A DNA stretch of 64,000 bases from positions 496,001-560,000 of the forward strand of contig NZ_CP089309.1 in assembly GCF_021228795.1 (NCBI RefSeq), in the 5' to 3' direction. This document shows positions 1-7,421 of this stretch, in pieces; positions within the stretch are counted from its first letter, which is position 1, and each line of letters begins with the position of its first letter. The translations under genes were made by a program, and so were the position numbers. The stretch comes from Thiocapsa bogorovii (GTDB taxonomy: Bacteria; Pseudomonadota; Gammaproteobacteria; Chromatiales; Chromatiaceae). Below the pieces are notes generated by a model. The model searched no databases, had not been told where the DNA came from, and saw nothing but the letters and a program-made list of their open reading frames with translations.

Positions 1-742
1 CGAAGCGTTGCTCCTTCCAGATGCGATAGTGCACACCGTCGTAGTGACAGCCTGCGGTTGCCGTCTCGTAGACCGTCACAACGGACAACTGCGGAAAGAC
101 CGGTTGGAGTCGCTCCCAGATCCAACACGCCAACATCTCGCTGGTCGGGTTCTCCAGGCCGGGGATCTCGTTCAGGCAAGCGTGGTCGAGCTCTGCGAAC
201 AGAGGCCACCAGATGGCCTCGAGCCGATCGAAATCGATGCCCATGTCGCTTCCGGCAAGATCCTGATTGGCATGAAGGATCACCTCGAATCCGTGGCCGT
301 GCATACGCCCGCACGGGTGACCCTCGGGCACATTCGGCAAGCGGTGGGCAGCCTCGAAACGAAAACGTCGCCAGACATGCGCCTGCTCGATGCCGTCCAG
401 GTCGACACCCTGATCGCGGGTACTCTGGACACCGACCGAAACAACCCCGGGAACGACGAGATGCGCCCGCACCCAGCGTGCTAGATTCTCGTCGGTCGGA
501 ATCGGCAGGTGTTCGTTGAGGTCGCTGTAATCGAGCGGGGCGATCGCTTTTGTAAGCGCCTGTGCGAGGGCGTCCGTCTCCCCACCGGGAAAGTGAGCCC
601 AATCGATCGGGAGCTCCGCGCGCACCTTGGCGACGAAGCCGTGGCCGTGCAGACGGCGCGACCGATGTCCGGCAGGCAGGATGGAGACGCGCCGCGCGGC
701 CTCGAAAGGGATTGCGGCGACGTGAAACAGCTGTTCACTCAT
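1..742 (-). CDS. queD: QueD-like protein with two tandem domains, 3' end beyond window
   Basis: The frame starts at ATG 742 and runs off the left edge with 247 residues visible. It holds two 6-carboxytetrahydropterin synthase (PTPS/QueD) domains. The second (about 122-247) has the full family signature: FEAAHRL (129-135), the Cys144 region, MHGHGF (147-152), LDHACLN (185-191) and ENPTSE (197-202). The first (1-118) keeps LHGHGF (31-36), but its first zinc His is Arg17, the Cys position is Ser28 and the LDH motif reads LDY, so it should be inactive. QueD makes 6-carboxytetrahydropterin, the second step towards preQ0. The start overlaps the queC stop as ATGA, so the two are probably co-translated. 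Family call is firm; loss of activity in domain 1 is inference. Confidence 0.88.
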   Translation of the reverse strand, partial: MSEQLFHVAAIPFEAARRVSILPAGHRSRRLHGHGFVAKVRAELPIDWAHFPGGETDALAQALTKAIAPLDYSDLNEHLPIPTDENLARWVRAHLVVPGVVSVGVQSTRDQGVDLDGIEQAHVWRRFRFEAAHRLPNVPEGHPCGRMHGHGFEVILHANQDLAGSDMGIDFDRLEAIWWPLFAELDHACLNEIPGLENPTSEMLACWIWERLQPVFPQLSVVTVYETATAGCHYDGVHYRIWKEQRF

Positions 743-1440
743 GGGACGACAAGACCGAACCGAAGGCTGAGAGGATCCGGGCAACCTGCATCCGCGAAGC
801 CCTTGGCGCGAAGCAAGCAGGAATCACAGAGACCACAGGGACGACCGTCCGTTCCGGGATCGTAGCAACTACTGGTGAGGCCGTAATCGACACCGAGCGA
901 CAGACCCCGGACAATAATCTCGGCCTTGGTCATCTGCATCAAAGGTGCGTGGATCTTGAGCCTTTGACGCCCTTCGACACCGGCGGCGGTCGCGAGATTA
1001 GCCATGTTCTCGAACGCCTCGATGAACGCCGGCCGACAGTCGGGATAACCGGAGTAATCCTGCACGTTCACGCCGATGAAGATGTCCTCGGATCCGAGGG
1101 TCTCCGCCCAGGCGAGCGCAAAGGACAAAAAGACGGTGTTGCGTGCCGGGACATAGGTGACCGGAATCCCCTCGCCGATCGCGCCAGCGGAACGTCCCTT
1201 GGGGACCGGGATGTCCGCCGTCAGCGCCGAGCCGCCGAAGCGCCGCAAATCAATATCGACGATCGCATGCTCCACGACGCCCAGCGCCTCCGCGACACGG
1301 GCAGCGGATTCGAGCTCGACGCCGTGGCGCTGGCCATACCGAAACGACAATGCATGGATCGCGAATCCTTCGGATTGCGCAATGGCCGATGCGGTTGCGG
1401 AGTCCAAACCTCCGCTCAAAAGAACGACCGCCGGTTTCAT
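739..1440 (-). CDS. queC: 7-cyano-7-deazaguanine (preQ0) synthase QueC
   Basis: A 233-residue protein, the usual size for QueC, which converts 7-carboxy-7-deazaguanine to preQ0 with ATP and ammonia in queuosine biosynthesis. The N-terminus carries the PP-loop ATP-pyrophosphatase motif SGGLDSAT (residues 9-16). The C-terminus carries the four-cysteine zinc site (Cys192, Cys202, Cys205, Cys208 in CGLCDSC context). The start at 1440 gives the canonical beginning [11 protein letters not shown], although no good Shine-Dalgarno is visible. The stop overlaps the start of the QueD-like gene by four bases. Confidence 0.95.
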   Translation of the reverse strand: MKPAVVLLSGGLDSATASAIAQSEGFAIHALSFRYGQRHGVELESAARVAEALGVVEHAIVDIDLRRFGGSALTADIPVPKGRSAGAIGEGIPVTYVPARNTVFLSFALAWAETLGSEDIFIGVNVQDYSGYPDCRPAFIEAFENMANLATAAGVEGRQRLKIHAPLMQMTKAEIIVRGLSLGVDYGLTSSCYDPGTDGRPCGLCDSCLLRAKGFADAGCPDPLSLRFGLVVP

Positions 1441-1504
1441 GGTGCTGGAACGCGGAGCATCGCGGCAGGGCGCATCGGACCAGGTCCAAGCCGGCACTCG
1501 ACGC

Positions 1505-1879
1505 TCAGTTGCGTTCGCCCGTCGGTCGGACAATCGAGCGGATTCGGGCCAGCGCCGTGTCGCCGACATCGGAGAACTCGATCCCGAGCAACCAGCGCTC
1601 CTCGGACGTGCTCGGAGACACCCACGCCACGGAGCCCACAGCTTGGATGCCTTCCGGGATTTCCGGCGCCTCCATCTCGACCAACAGGCGAGAACGCACG
1701 GCGAACATGCGATCGGCCCAGACTTGCAGCCCGCCCTCGCTGATGTTCCGCCCGAGCACCGGGTGCATGCCCGGGGCACCGCCACCCGCATCGCTGCCGA
1801 GTTGCATCAGGCGGGCGTGGCAATCCCAGGTCACCCGCTCGTAGCTCCGTCGGTCCGCATCTGCTTCGCTGGCCGCCAT
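1505..1879 (-). CDS. PilZ domain protein, possible c-di-GMP receptor
   Basis: A 124-residue single-domain protein starting [10 protein letters not shown]. It shows the PilZ binding signature near the N-terminus, an RRSYERV stretch matching RxxxR, followed by GRNISEGG in place of the usual D/NxSxxG motif, then a beta-barrel-like stretch. Such proteins bind cyclic di-GMP and control motility, adhesion or polysaccharide output. The frame is open upstream, but the start at 1879 gives a normal PilZ length. It is transcribed towards queC, 64 bases away. Its target cannot be inferred. Confidence 0.8.
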   Translation of the reverse strand: MAASEADADRRSYERVTWDCHARLMQLGSDAGGGAPGMHPVLGRNISEGGLQVWADRMFAVRSRLLVEMEAPEIPEGIQAVGSVAWVSPSTSEERWLLGIEFSDVGDTALARIRSIVRPTGERN

Positions 1880-2229
1880 AAACACCCCAAACGGTCTGAT
1901 TGATCGAAACGCCTCGCGGCACCCCGGCATCGCGGCAAGCGGGACGACGGTCGCGGGCAATGTGGCACGAATCGCTTTAACGCTGCGCGGTGCTAAGGAT
2001 AGCGCTCGTTCGGGAGACTGTCGACCGACGATGCGGACGCTCGGAAACGGCAGCAGAGGGATCGGGGATCCCGCATACAGGCCAATCGAGTCGGGATGGG
2101 GATGGTTCGTCGAATCGGAAAGAGCGAGGGCGGTGGCCCCAGGCAAGACGCGTGATCGAAGCGCAGACGATCGGTTTTGGCCATGCTCAACGGCACGAAA
2201 CCGGTGAGCATGTCACGATCCCCGAAAAC

Positions 2230-2262
2230 GCGATAGGCGATAGGCGATAGGCGATAGGCGAT
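2230..2262. repeat. Tandem heptanucleotide array GCGATAG, 4.7 copies
   Basis: Four perfect copies of GCGATAG plus a partial GCGAT follow one another without interruption. The array is noncoding and lies past the 3' end of the puc operon. It is the first of three unrelated heptamer arrays within 1.9 kb. Confidence 0.95.
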
Positions 2263-2267
2263 GTTGC

Positions 2268-2304
2268 ACGCGAATTCGATCCACGGATGGACACGAATTC
2301 GCGT
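2268..2304 (-). terminator. Hairpin downstream of pucA2, possible 3' end structure
   Basis: An 11-bp stem (ACGCGAATTCG with its exact complement) encloses a 15-base loop. It lies 71 bases past the pucA2 stop in the direction of transcription. No T-run follows on the minus strand, so it may protect the mRNA 3' end rather than act as an intrinsic terminator. Confidence 0.45.
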
Positions 2305-2374
2305 TTCCTTGACTCGGCTCTAGAGCATCGGTTCCGGGGAATCGGTTCTAGTGGTTCAATTCCAGGGGTTCGGA

Positions 2375-2539
2375 TCAGGCCCAACCAAAGCCCATCTGGA
2401 ACACGACAGCGTGGAGCACCAATGCAATGATCAACAAGAGAAAGAAGATCGGCATCAGCCATGTCGCGGGATTGAGAACCAGCCACACCTTCCAATCGTC
2501 TTCCGGGTTCTTCGGCTTTGCAATCTGAACATCACTCAT
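2375..2539 (-). CDS. pucA: Light-harvesting LH2-type alpha subunit, second copy
   Basis: A 54-residue antenna polypeptide starting MSDVQIAKPKNPEDDWKVW. It has the typical alpha layout: a short polar N-terminus, WLVLNPATWLMPIFF entering the membrane, one transmembrane helix, and the bacteriochlorophyll-ligating His in LVLHAVVF (residue 43), ending FGWA. In LH2 rings it pairs with a beta subunit to bind bacteriochlorophyll a and carotenoid. It is the last gene of the four-gene puc cluster, 24 bases after pucB2. Assignment to LH2 rather than LH1 rests on sequence style and the absence of reaction-centre genes beside it. Confidence 0.92.
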   Translation of the reverse strand: MSDVQIAKPKNPEDDWKVWLVLNPATWLMPIFFLLLIIALVLHAVVFQMGFGWA

Positions 2540-2563
2540 AATCTTGATCTCGTCGAAGTCGAA

Positions 2564-2701
2564 TTAGAACCAGGGATTGGCAGCGATCACGAAGAGGTGA
2601 ACCAATGCGGCGATCCCTACGTATGCGGTGTAGGTCACCTTGAACTGTTCATGAAACTCTTTTGCTTGTTGGTCGGTAAGGCCGGACAGAGACTGTGCCA
2701 T
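2564..2701 (-). CDS. pucB: Light-harvesting LH2-type beta subunit, second copy
   Basis: A 45-residue beta antenna polypeptide starting MAQSLSGLTDQQ. The motif AKEFHEQF precedes one transmembrane helix. The bacteriochlorophyll ligand His is in ALVHLF (residue 35), and the protein ends ANPWF. A strong AAGGAG Shine-Dalgarno precedes the start. Its last 42 residues differ from those of the upstream beta copy (3317-3535) at only four positions, so the pairs arose by duplication. It lacks the long N-terminal extension of that copy. Confidence 0.95.
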   Translation of the reverse strand: MAQSLSGLTDQQAKEFHEQFKVTYTAYVGIAALVHLFVIAANPWF

Positions 2702-2770
2702 GATTCAACTCCTTTGCTGGGTTTTCCTCGAGCGCTACACGCCAAACTGACGCCAGGCGAGCGAAGAGGC

Positions 2771-3298
2771 TTAGGCTGCCTCGGGAACCACGATCACTTC
2801 CACCGGAACCGGCACGACCGCGGGCGCACCTTCTTCGGCAGCAGGTGCGGCTTCGACCGGCGCGGCCTCGGCAGCAGGCGCGGCTTCAACCGGCGCTTCC
2901 TCAGCAGCAGGTGCGGCTTCGGCCGGAGCGGCCTCGGCAGCAGGTGCGGCTTCGGCCGGAGCGGCCTCGGCAGCAGGTGCGGCTTCTACCGGAGCAGCCT
3001 CGGCGGCAGGTGCGGCTTCGGCCGGCGCTTCCTCGGCGACGGGCACGATCTCCTCGACGACGACGATCACTTCCTCGACGACGGGCGCCTCGGCAACCGG
3101 AGCAGGCTCGACGGCCTTGCCGGGCTCCCATGCGTTACCCGGTAGGGAGAAGGCATACAGGTGCACACCCAATGCGATCACGAGGAGGGCCGCCAACATC
3201 GGCACCAACCAAACGGCCGGGTTGATCACCAGCCAAATCCGGTAGTCCTGCTGGCTCGGGCTGTAATTGAGAACGTTGCGGAAAGCATCTTGAAGCAT
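2771..3298 (-). CDS. pucA: LH2-type alpha subunit with long Ala/Pro/Glu repeat tail
   Basis: This 175-residue protein is about three times the length of a normal antenna alpha subunit. Residues 1-60 are a standard alpha polypeptide: DYRIWLVINPAVWLVPML, one membrane helix with the ligand His in GVHLYAF, then LPGNAWEPG. Residues 61-175 are a low-complexity tail with a Val/Glu segment followed by about six copies of the 11-residue unit EAAPAAEAAP(A/V). The alpha C-terminus faces the periplasm, so the tail should be periplasmic. Whether it is cleaved or kept is unknown. It lies between the beta gene at 3317 and the second beta gene and belongs to the same transcript. Confidence 0.88.
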   Translation of the reverse strand: MLQDAFRNVLNYSPSQQDYRIWLVINPAVWLVPMLAALLVIALGVHLYAFSLPGNAWEPGKAVEPAPVAEAPVVEEVIVVVEEIVPVAEEAPAEAAPAAEAAPVEAAPAAEAAPAEAAPAAEAAPAEAAPAAEEAPVEAAPAAEAAPVEAAPAAEEGAPAVVPVPVEVIVVPEAA

Positions 3299-3316
3299 GA
3301 GTGGGGCCTCCTTGAC

Positions 3317-3535
3317 TTAGAACCAGGGGTTGCTCGCAATGATGAACAGATGCACGAGTGCTGCGATCCCGACGTACGCGGTGTAGGTGACCTTGAACTG
3401 CTCGTGGAATTCTTTTGCTTGCTCCGGGGTGAGCCCGGACAGGCTCTTTTCTTGCTGCTGCGCGACGGCAGGCTTAGCTTGTCCGCGCGCTTTGCCGCCG
3501 GTCGATGGTGCGGCGGGAGATTGCTGCCCAGCCAT
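3317..3535 (-). CDS. pucB: LH2-type beta subunit with extended N-terminus
   Basis: A 72-residue beta antenna polypeptide. The C-terminal 42 residues are a canonical beta subunit (SLSGLTPEQAKEFHEQF, one helix, ligand His in ALVHLF, end NPWF). The first 30 residues (MAGQQSPAAPSTGGKARGQ and onward) are a Gln/Ala/Pro-rich extension on the cytoplasmic side. The start at 3535 has GGAGG nine bases upstream; an in-frame ATG at 3550 lacks such a site. It is the first gene of the puc cluster, with a leader of about 140 bases from the predicted promoter. Confidence 0.92.
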   Translation of the reverse strand: MAGQQSPAAPSTGGKARGQAKPAVAQQQEKSLSGLTPEQAKEFHEQFKVTYTAYVGIAALVHLFIIASNPWF

Positions 3536-3675
3536 TGGGTTGGCCTCCATACGGGTTGTGCCGAGGTCGCCGCCCAGAATTTGTGCGACGGGGGTCGATT
3601 TGGTGAGCACCGACGCGGGAGCGAGCCACTCTGCGCGATGCTTCAAATACCACGGGATTTACATGTCATCCCAAG

Positions 3676-3719
3676 TGTCATATTAGCTTGACGCTTGGCA
3701 ATGTCAACAAACTTTGACA
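3676..3719 (-). promoter_or_regulatory. puc promoter overlapped by two PpsR/CrtJ-type palindromes
   Basis: On the minus strand TTGACA (3707-3702) and TAATAT (3685-3680) are 16 bases apart, a good sigma-70 promoter for the puc genes. A perfect TGT-N12-ACA palindrome (3702-3719, TGTCAACAAACTTTGACA) covers the -35. A near match (3676-3693, TGT-N12-ACG) covers the -10. The two are separated by 8 bases. Paired TGTN12ACA sites with 8-bp spacing over a promoter are the known layout for cooperative repression by PpsR/CrtJ in oxygen. The regulator gene itself is not in the window. Confidence 0.8.
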
Positions 3720-3745
3720 CATAAGCCGTGGGGGCATGGAGGATT

Positions 3746-3801
3746 CGCCTGCCGCCTGCCGCCTGCCGCCTGCCGCCTGCCGCCTGCCGCCTGCCGCCTG
3801 C
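3746..3801. repeat. Tandem heptanucleotide array CGCCTGC, 8 copies
   Basis: Eight perfect head-to-tail copies of CGCCTGC occupy 56 bases of noncoding DNA just upstream of the puc promoter. The sequence is unrelated to the GCGATAG array at 2230 but has the same 7-base period. Confidence 0.95.
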
Positions 3802-4021
3802 TGCGAGCGTTCTGACTTTGGTGGCGGGTTGCGCGGCGCTTCCTCAATCGATGGCGTATCGACGCTTCGGAAGCGCGCATGATTTGGAGTCTCGCGCAAA
3901 TGCTCACCGGGCCGCCTGTCGAGGGCTCTCGGCGATGATCTGAAAAGGCACGAAAAACACTTCCAGTTGCGGCCCGAAGGCCCTAGGCCGAACGCTGGAA
4001 GCCGACGGACGCTATACGGCC

Positions 4022-4078
4022 GCTGGAGGCTGGAGGCTGGAGGCTGGAAGCCGAAGGGTGGTGGCTGGTGGCTGAAAG
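4022..4078. repeat. Degenerate heptanucleotide array GCTGGAG abutting the sufSE stop
   Basis: Three perfect GCTGGAG units are followed by five diverged 7-base units (GCTGGAA, GCCGAAG, GGTGGTG, GCTGGTG, GCTGAAA). The array runs right up to the stop codon of the sufS-sufE fusion on the minus strand. The gradient from perfect to degenerate copies suggests an ageing array that expands at its distal end. The rest of 3720-4021 holds the CGCCTGC array and a CTTCCAG/CTGGAAG inverted repeat but no gene. Confidence 0.85.
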
Positions 4079-5833
4079 CTAACGCATCAGCCCGGCCGCG
4101 ATCTGCCGAATCCGCTCGACCATTGAGACGAGACCGTTGCGGCGGGTCATGCTGAGGTGCTCGTCGAGACCGAGACGGCTGAAGAAGGCTTGCGCATCGA
4201 AGGCGAGGATGGCGCCGGCCGTTTGGCCGGAGTAGAGCTGCTGCAGGAGGGCGATGAGGCCGCGGACGATGTTGGCGTCGCTGTCGGCGAGGAACTCGAT
4301 GACGTCTTGCGAGCCGGGCCGCACGCGTGCCGCAAGATGAACACGACTCTGGCAACCGGGGACAAAGGTCTCGGGGGTCTTCAATGCATCCGGCATGGGT
4401 GTCAGATGCTCGCCGAGATCCATGATCTGCTGATGGCGCATGGGCCAATCGGGCAAAAGCTCGAAGATCTCGGCGATCTCTTCCGCGGCCGACTCGGGCG
4501 ATTCCGCTGCTGCCGCCGGATAGACGACCTCGTCGACCATCGAGCCGGTCACCGCCTTGCGGACGGTCGTAACGCGAGCACCCGAGACGATCTCGGCGAG
4601 CGCATCGGCAAGCCGCTCGACTTCGGCCTCGGTGTTGTAGACACCGAAGGAGGCGCGCGCGGTCGAGGCGACCCCCAAGCGCTCCATCAGCGGCTGGCAG
4701 CAATGGTGGCCGGTGCGGATACAGATACCCCGAAGGTCGAGCTGCATGCCGATATCGAGGGTTCCGATCGGTGGATCGACGTTGACCCAGGAGACCACGG
4801 CAGCCTTATGCGCTGCGGTGCCTTTGATCACGAGGCCGGGGATCGCCGACAGCCGCTCGGTAGCCAGCCGCAGAAGACGCTGCTCGTGCGCGCAGATCCG
4901 CTCGAAACCGACCCCTTCGAGCCACTCGATGGCCGCGGCCAGACCGACCGCGCCGGCGATATGGGGCGTGCCGGCCTCGAACTTGTTCGGAATCTGGGCG
5001 TAGGTCGTCTTCTCGAAGGTCACCTGCTCGATCATGTCCCCGCCGCCCTGATACGGCGGCATCGCCTCGAGCAGGGTGCGCTTCCCGTAGAGCACCCCGA
5101 TGCCGGTCGGCCCGTAAATCTTGTGTCCGGAGAAGGCATAGAAATCGGCGTCGAGCGCCTGGACATCGGTCGCACCGTGAGCGACCCACTGGGCGCCGTC
5201 GATCAGCGCGAGCGCTCCCGCAGCATGGGCCTCTTCGATGATCGTCTTGACCGGGTTGATGGTTCCGAGTGCATTGGAGACGTGATTGACCGCGACCAGC
5301 CGGGTGCGCGGGGAGAGCAAACGACGGTAGGCGTTCATGTCGAGCTCACCGGCATCGTCGATCGGGATGACCCGGATGCGCGCACCCGTGGCCTCGCAGG
5401 CCATCTGCCACGGGACGATGTTGGAGTGATGCTCCAAGTGAGAAAGGATGATCTCGTCGCCGGGCTTCAGGTTGGCCCGACCCCAGGAGGCGGCGACCAG
5501 ATTGATGGACTCGGTCGTCCCGCGCGTAAAGAGACACTCGACCGGCTCGGCGGCGTGCAGGAAGTGCGCAACCATCTCGCGCGCATAGTCGTGCATCCGT
5601 GTCGCATTGCGCGAGAGCTGGTAGACGCCGCGATGGATGTTGGCATGGTATTGCTGGTGATAGTCGCTGACCGCCTGGATGACCTGGAGCGGCTGCTGGG
5701 TGCTCGCGGCGTTGTCCAGATAGGCCAAGCGCTGGTCGTGCACCCGGGTTTCGAGGATCGGAAATTGGGCGCGCAAGGCCGTCAGATCCAAGGGCACGGA
5801 GGGTGCGGGGGTCGGGGAGAGTCGCGGAGTCAT
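4079..5833 (-). CDS. sufS: SufS-SufE fusion: cysteine desulfurase with sulfur-acceptor domain
   Basis: A 584-residue protein fusing two partners that are usually separate. Residues 15-415 are SufS, a PLP-dependent group II cysteine desulfurase: PLP lysine Lys238 in SGHKIYGP and catalytic Cys378 in RTGHHCCQP. After a linker (420-450), residues 452-584 are SufE with its sulfur-accepting Cys494 in VPGCQSRV. SufS takes sulfur from cysteine and SufE relays it to the SufBCD scaffold for Fe-S cluster assembly. Fusion would make transfer intramolecular. No other suf gene is adjacent. It follows glgA by 6 bases on the same strand. Confidence 0.93.
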   Translation of the reverse strand: MTPRLSPTPAPSVPLDLTALRAQFPILETRVHDQRLAYLDNAASTQQPLQVIQAVSDYHQQYHANIHRGVYQLSRNATRMHDYAREMVAHFLHAAEPVECLFTRGTTESINLVAASWGRANLKPGDEIILSHLEHHSNIVPWQMACEATGARIRVIPIDDAGELDMNAYRRLLSPRTRLVAVNHVSNALGTINPVKTIIEEAHAAGALALIDGAQWVAHGATDVQALDADFYAFSGHKIYGPTGIGVLYGKRTLLEAMPPYQGGGDMIEQVTFEKTTYAQIPNKFEAGTPHIAGAVGLAAAIEWLEGVGFERICAHEQRLLRLATERLSAIPGLVIKGTAAHKAAVVSWVNVDPPIGTLDIGMQLDLRGICIRTGHHCCQPLMERLGVASTARASFGVYNTEAEVERLADALAEIVSGARVTTVRKAVTGSMVDEVVYPAAAAESPESAAEEIAEIFELLPDWPMRHQQIMDLGEHLTPMPDALKTPETFVPGCQSRVHLAARVRPGSQDVIEFLADSDANIVRGLIALLQQLYSGQTAGAILAFDAQAFFSRLGLDEHLSMTRRNGLVSMVERIRQIAAGLMR

Positions 5834-5839
5834 CTCGGT

Positions 5840-7312
5840 TCAGTGCACTCGGATATGGTCATAGATCTCCAGGTACTGACGTGCCGGTCGGCCCCATGAG
5901 CGATCCACACGCATCCCGTTGATCTGGAGCTGGCGAAAATACTCGCGGTGATTGCGCCACAGATCGATCGCGCGCTCCATGGCGGCGGCCAGGGCGGACT
6001 CGGTCAGATCGTCGAAGAGATAGCCGTTGCGCTCCTCGAAGGGACGATCCGAGTAGTTGGCGTCGAAGACCGTATCGGCGAGCCCCCCGACACGCCGCGC
6101 GATCGGGACCACGCCGTACTTCATCGCAATCATCTGGGTCAACCCGCAAGGCTCGTAGATGCTCGGGATGAGGATCAGGTCGGTGCCTGCATAGATGAGA
6201 TGGGACAACTCCTCGTCATACGCAAGGACCAGGCGGCAATCCGGGTGCCCCTCGGTGTCTTCTTGAAGGCGCCGGAACTGATCGGCGACCACCGGGTCGA
6301 GCGCAGCCCCGAGCAGCGCGAGCTGGCAGTCGCAGGCACATGCGTGCGCGATGCCGAAGCGCAGGAGATGCACGCCTTTCTGATAATCGAGCCGGCTGAC
6401 GACGGCCACGATGGGCTTCTCGTTCTGAACGAGGCCCAAATAAGCGCGCAAGGCCTGCCGATTGGCCTCTTTGCCGTCGAGCCGATCGGCATCGAAGGGC
6501 TCCGGGATATGCCGATCGGTCGCGGGGTTCCAGACCGCATCGTCGATACCGTTCAGCACACCGCCGAACTTGCCGTCATGGGTCTTCAGAACGTCCTGAA
6601 GACCCATCCCCTGCTCGGTGTTCTGGATCTCCCAGGCATAGCGCGGCGAGACGGTGTTGACGAAGTTGGAAAAAACGATTCCTCCCTTCATCAGATTCAC
6701 CGCGCGCGGATTGCCGGGATCCTGGAGACGATCCGGCGTGATGAGCCGAGCCGGATCCAGTCCGACCTGCCGCAGGATGGATTCTCCGACGACACCCTGG
6801 TAGCCGAGGTTGTGGAGGCTGTAGCAGACGCGCACGTCGGTCATTCCGAGCCGTTGGTACCTCTCGAACAGGAGGACGGGGACCAGCGCGGTCTGCCAAT
6901 CGTGACAATGGATCACCTCCGGACGCCTTCCCGAGATCAGCATGAATTCCAGCACCGCCCGACAGAAGAAGGCGAAGCGATCCGCATCGTCCGCCTCGCC
7001 GTAGATCCGGCCGCGCTGAAAAAACCGATGGGGCGAATCGGACTCGATGAAGAAGCAGCTGATCCCGTCGACCTCGCCCGCATCCACGCGACAATCGATC
7101 CATTGGTCGTAATAGGGGACGCGCAGGTCAGGGTAGACCTCGCGGCGCCCCTCGATCAGGTCGTGCCGCAGCGAATCGTATCCCGGTAAAAAGACCTCGA
7201 CCCTCTGCCCGAGCGCAAGAAGCTCCCGCGAAAGTCCGTGCACGACATCGCCGAGCCCGCCAGCTTTTGCGATCGGCGCACACTCCGCGCTGACCATGGC
7301 GATATACATACC
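5840..7312 (-). CDS. glgA: Glycogen synthase GlgA
   Basis: A 490-residue GT5-family ADP-glucose:alpha-glucan glucosyltransferase. The N-terminal Rossmann domain opens MYIAMVSAECAPIAKAGGLGDVV with the ADP-glucose KxGGL motif at residues 15-19. The C-terminal domain contains IPSIYEPCGLTQ and the following RRVGGLADTV loop. The start at 7312 gives the usual GlgA N-terminus and has GGGAATCAGGG just upstream; an ATG at 7330 would add six residues. It builds glycogen from ADP-glucose in the cytoplasm. It sits 109 bases after gltX and directly before sufSE. Confidence 0.93.
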   Translation of the reverse strand, partial: GMYIAMVSAECAPIAKAGGLGDVVHGLSRELLALGQRVEVFLPGYDSLRHDLIEGRREVYPDLRVPYYDQWIDCRVDAGEVDGISCFFIESDSPHRFFQRGRIYGEADDADRFAFFCRAVLEFMLISGRRPEVIHCHDWQTALVPVLLFERYQRLGMTDVRVCYSLHNLGYQGVVGESILRQVGLDPARLITPDRLQDPGNPRAVNLMKGGIVFSNFVNTVSPRYAWEIQNTEQGMGLQDVLKTHDGKFGGVLNGIDDAVWNPATDRHIPEPFDADRLDGKEANRQALRAYLGLVQNEKPIVAVVSRLDYQKGVHLLRFGIAHACACDCQLALLGAALDPVVADQFRRLQEDTEGHPDCRLVLAYDEELSHLIYAGTDLILIPSIYEPCGLTQMIAMKYGVVPIARRVGGLADTVFDANYSDRPFEERNGYLFDDLTESALAAAMERAIDLWRNHREYFRQLQINGMRVDRSWGRPARQYLEIYDHIRVH

Positions 7313-7421
7313 CTGATTCCCGATTGGCATTTTTGAATGGCGGACAGGCCGAAACCCTCGACCTGCCCAGGCGCGATATTGCCCCGCACGCGGGACGATC
7401 CGGATAACCCCCGGTCCGGTC

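Larger units (their letters stand above)
1880..2374. other. Intergenic region between the puc operon end and the PilZ gene
   Basis: This 495-base stretch has no convincing coding sequence on either strand. It contains the GCGATAG heptamer array (2230-2262) and a long hairpin (2268-2304) downstream of the last puc gene. The promoter of the PilZ gene is expected near 1880-1980 but no clear -35/-10 pair was recognised. Confidence 0.6.

Noticed and set aside
2341..2380. tRNA-like T-arm sequence (GGTTCAATTCC)
   Set aside because: No matching acceptor, D-arm or anticodon arm could be built around it; it is next to the pucA2 stop codon.
2375..3535. Assignment of the antenna genes as LH1 (pufBA)
   Set aside because: No reaction-centre genes pufLM adjoin, and the beta and alpha sequences read as LH2-type; LH1 identity could not be supported.
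3746..3801. CRISPR-like array
   Set aside because: Units are 7 bases with no spacers; it is a simple tandem repeat. No CRISPR array or cas gene was seen anywhere in the window.
4157..5899. A 580-codon open frame antisense to the sufS-sufE fusion
   Set aside because: Shadow of a well-supported gene; no recognisable domain and no ribosome site.
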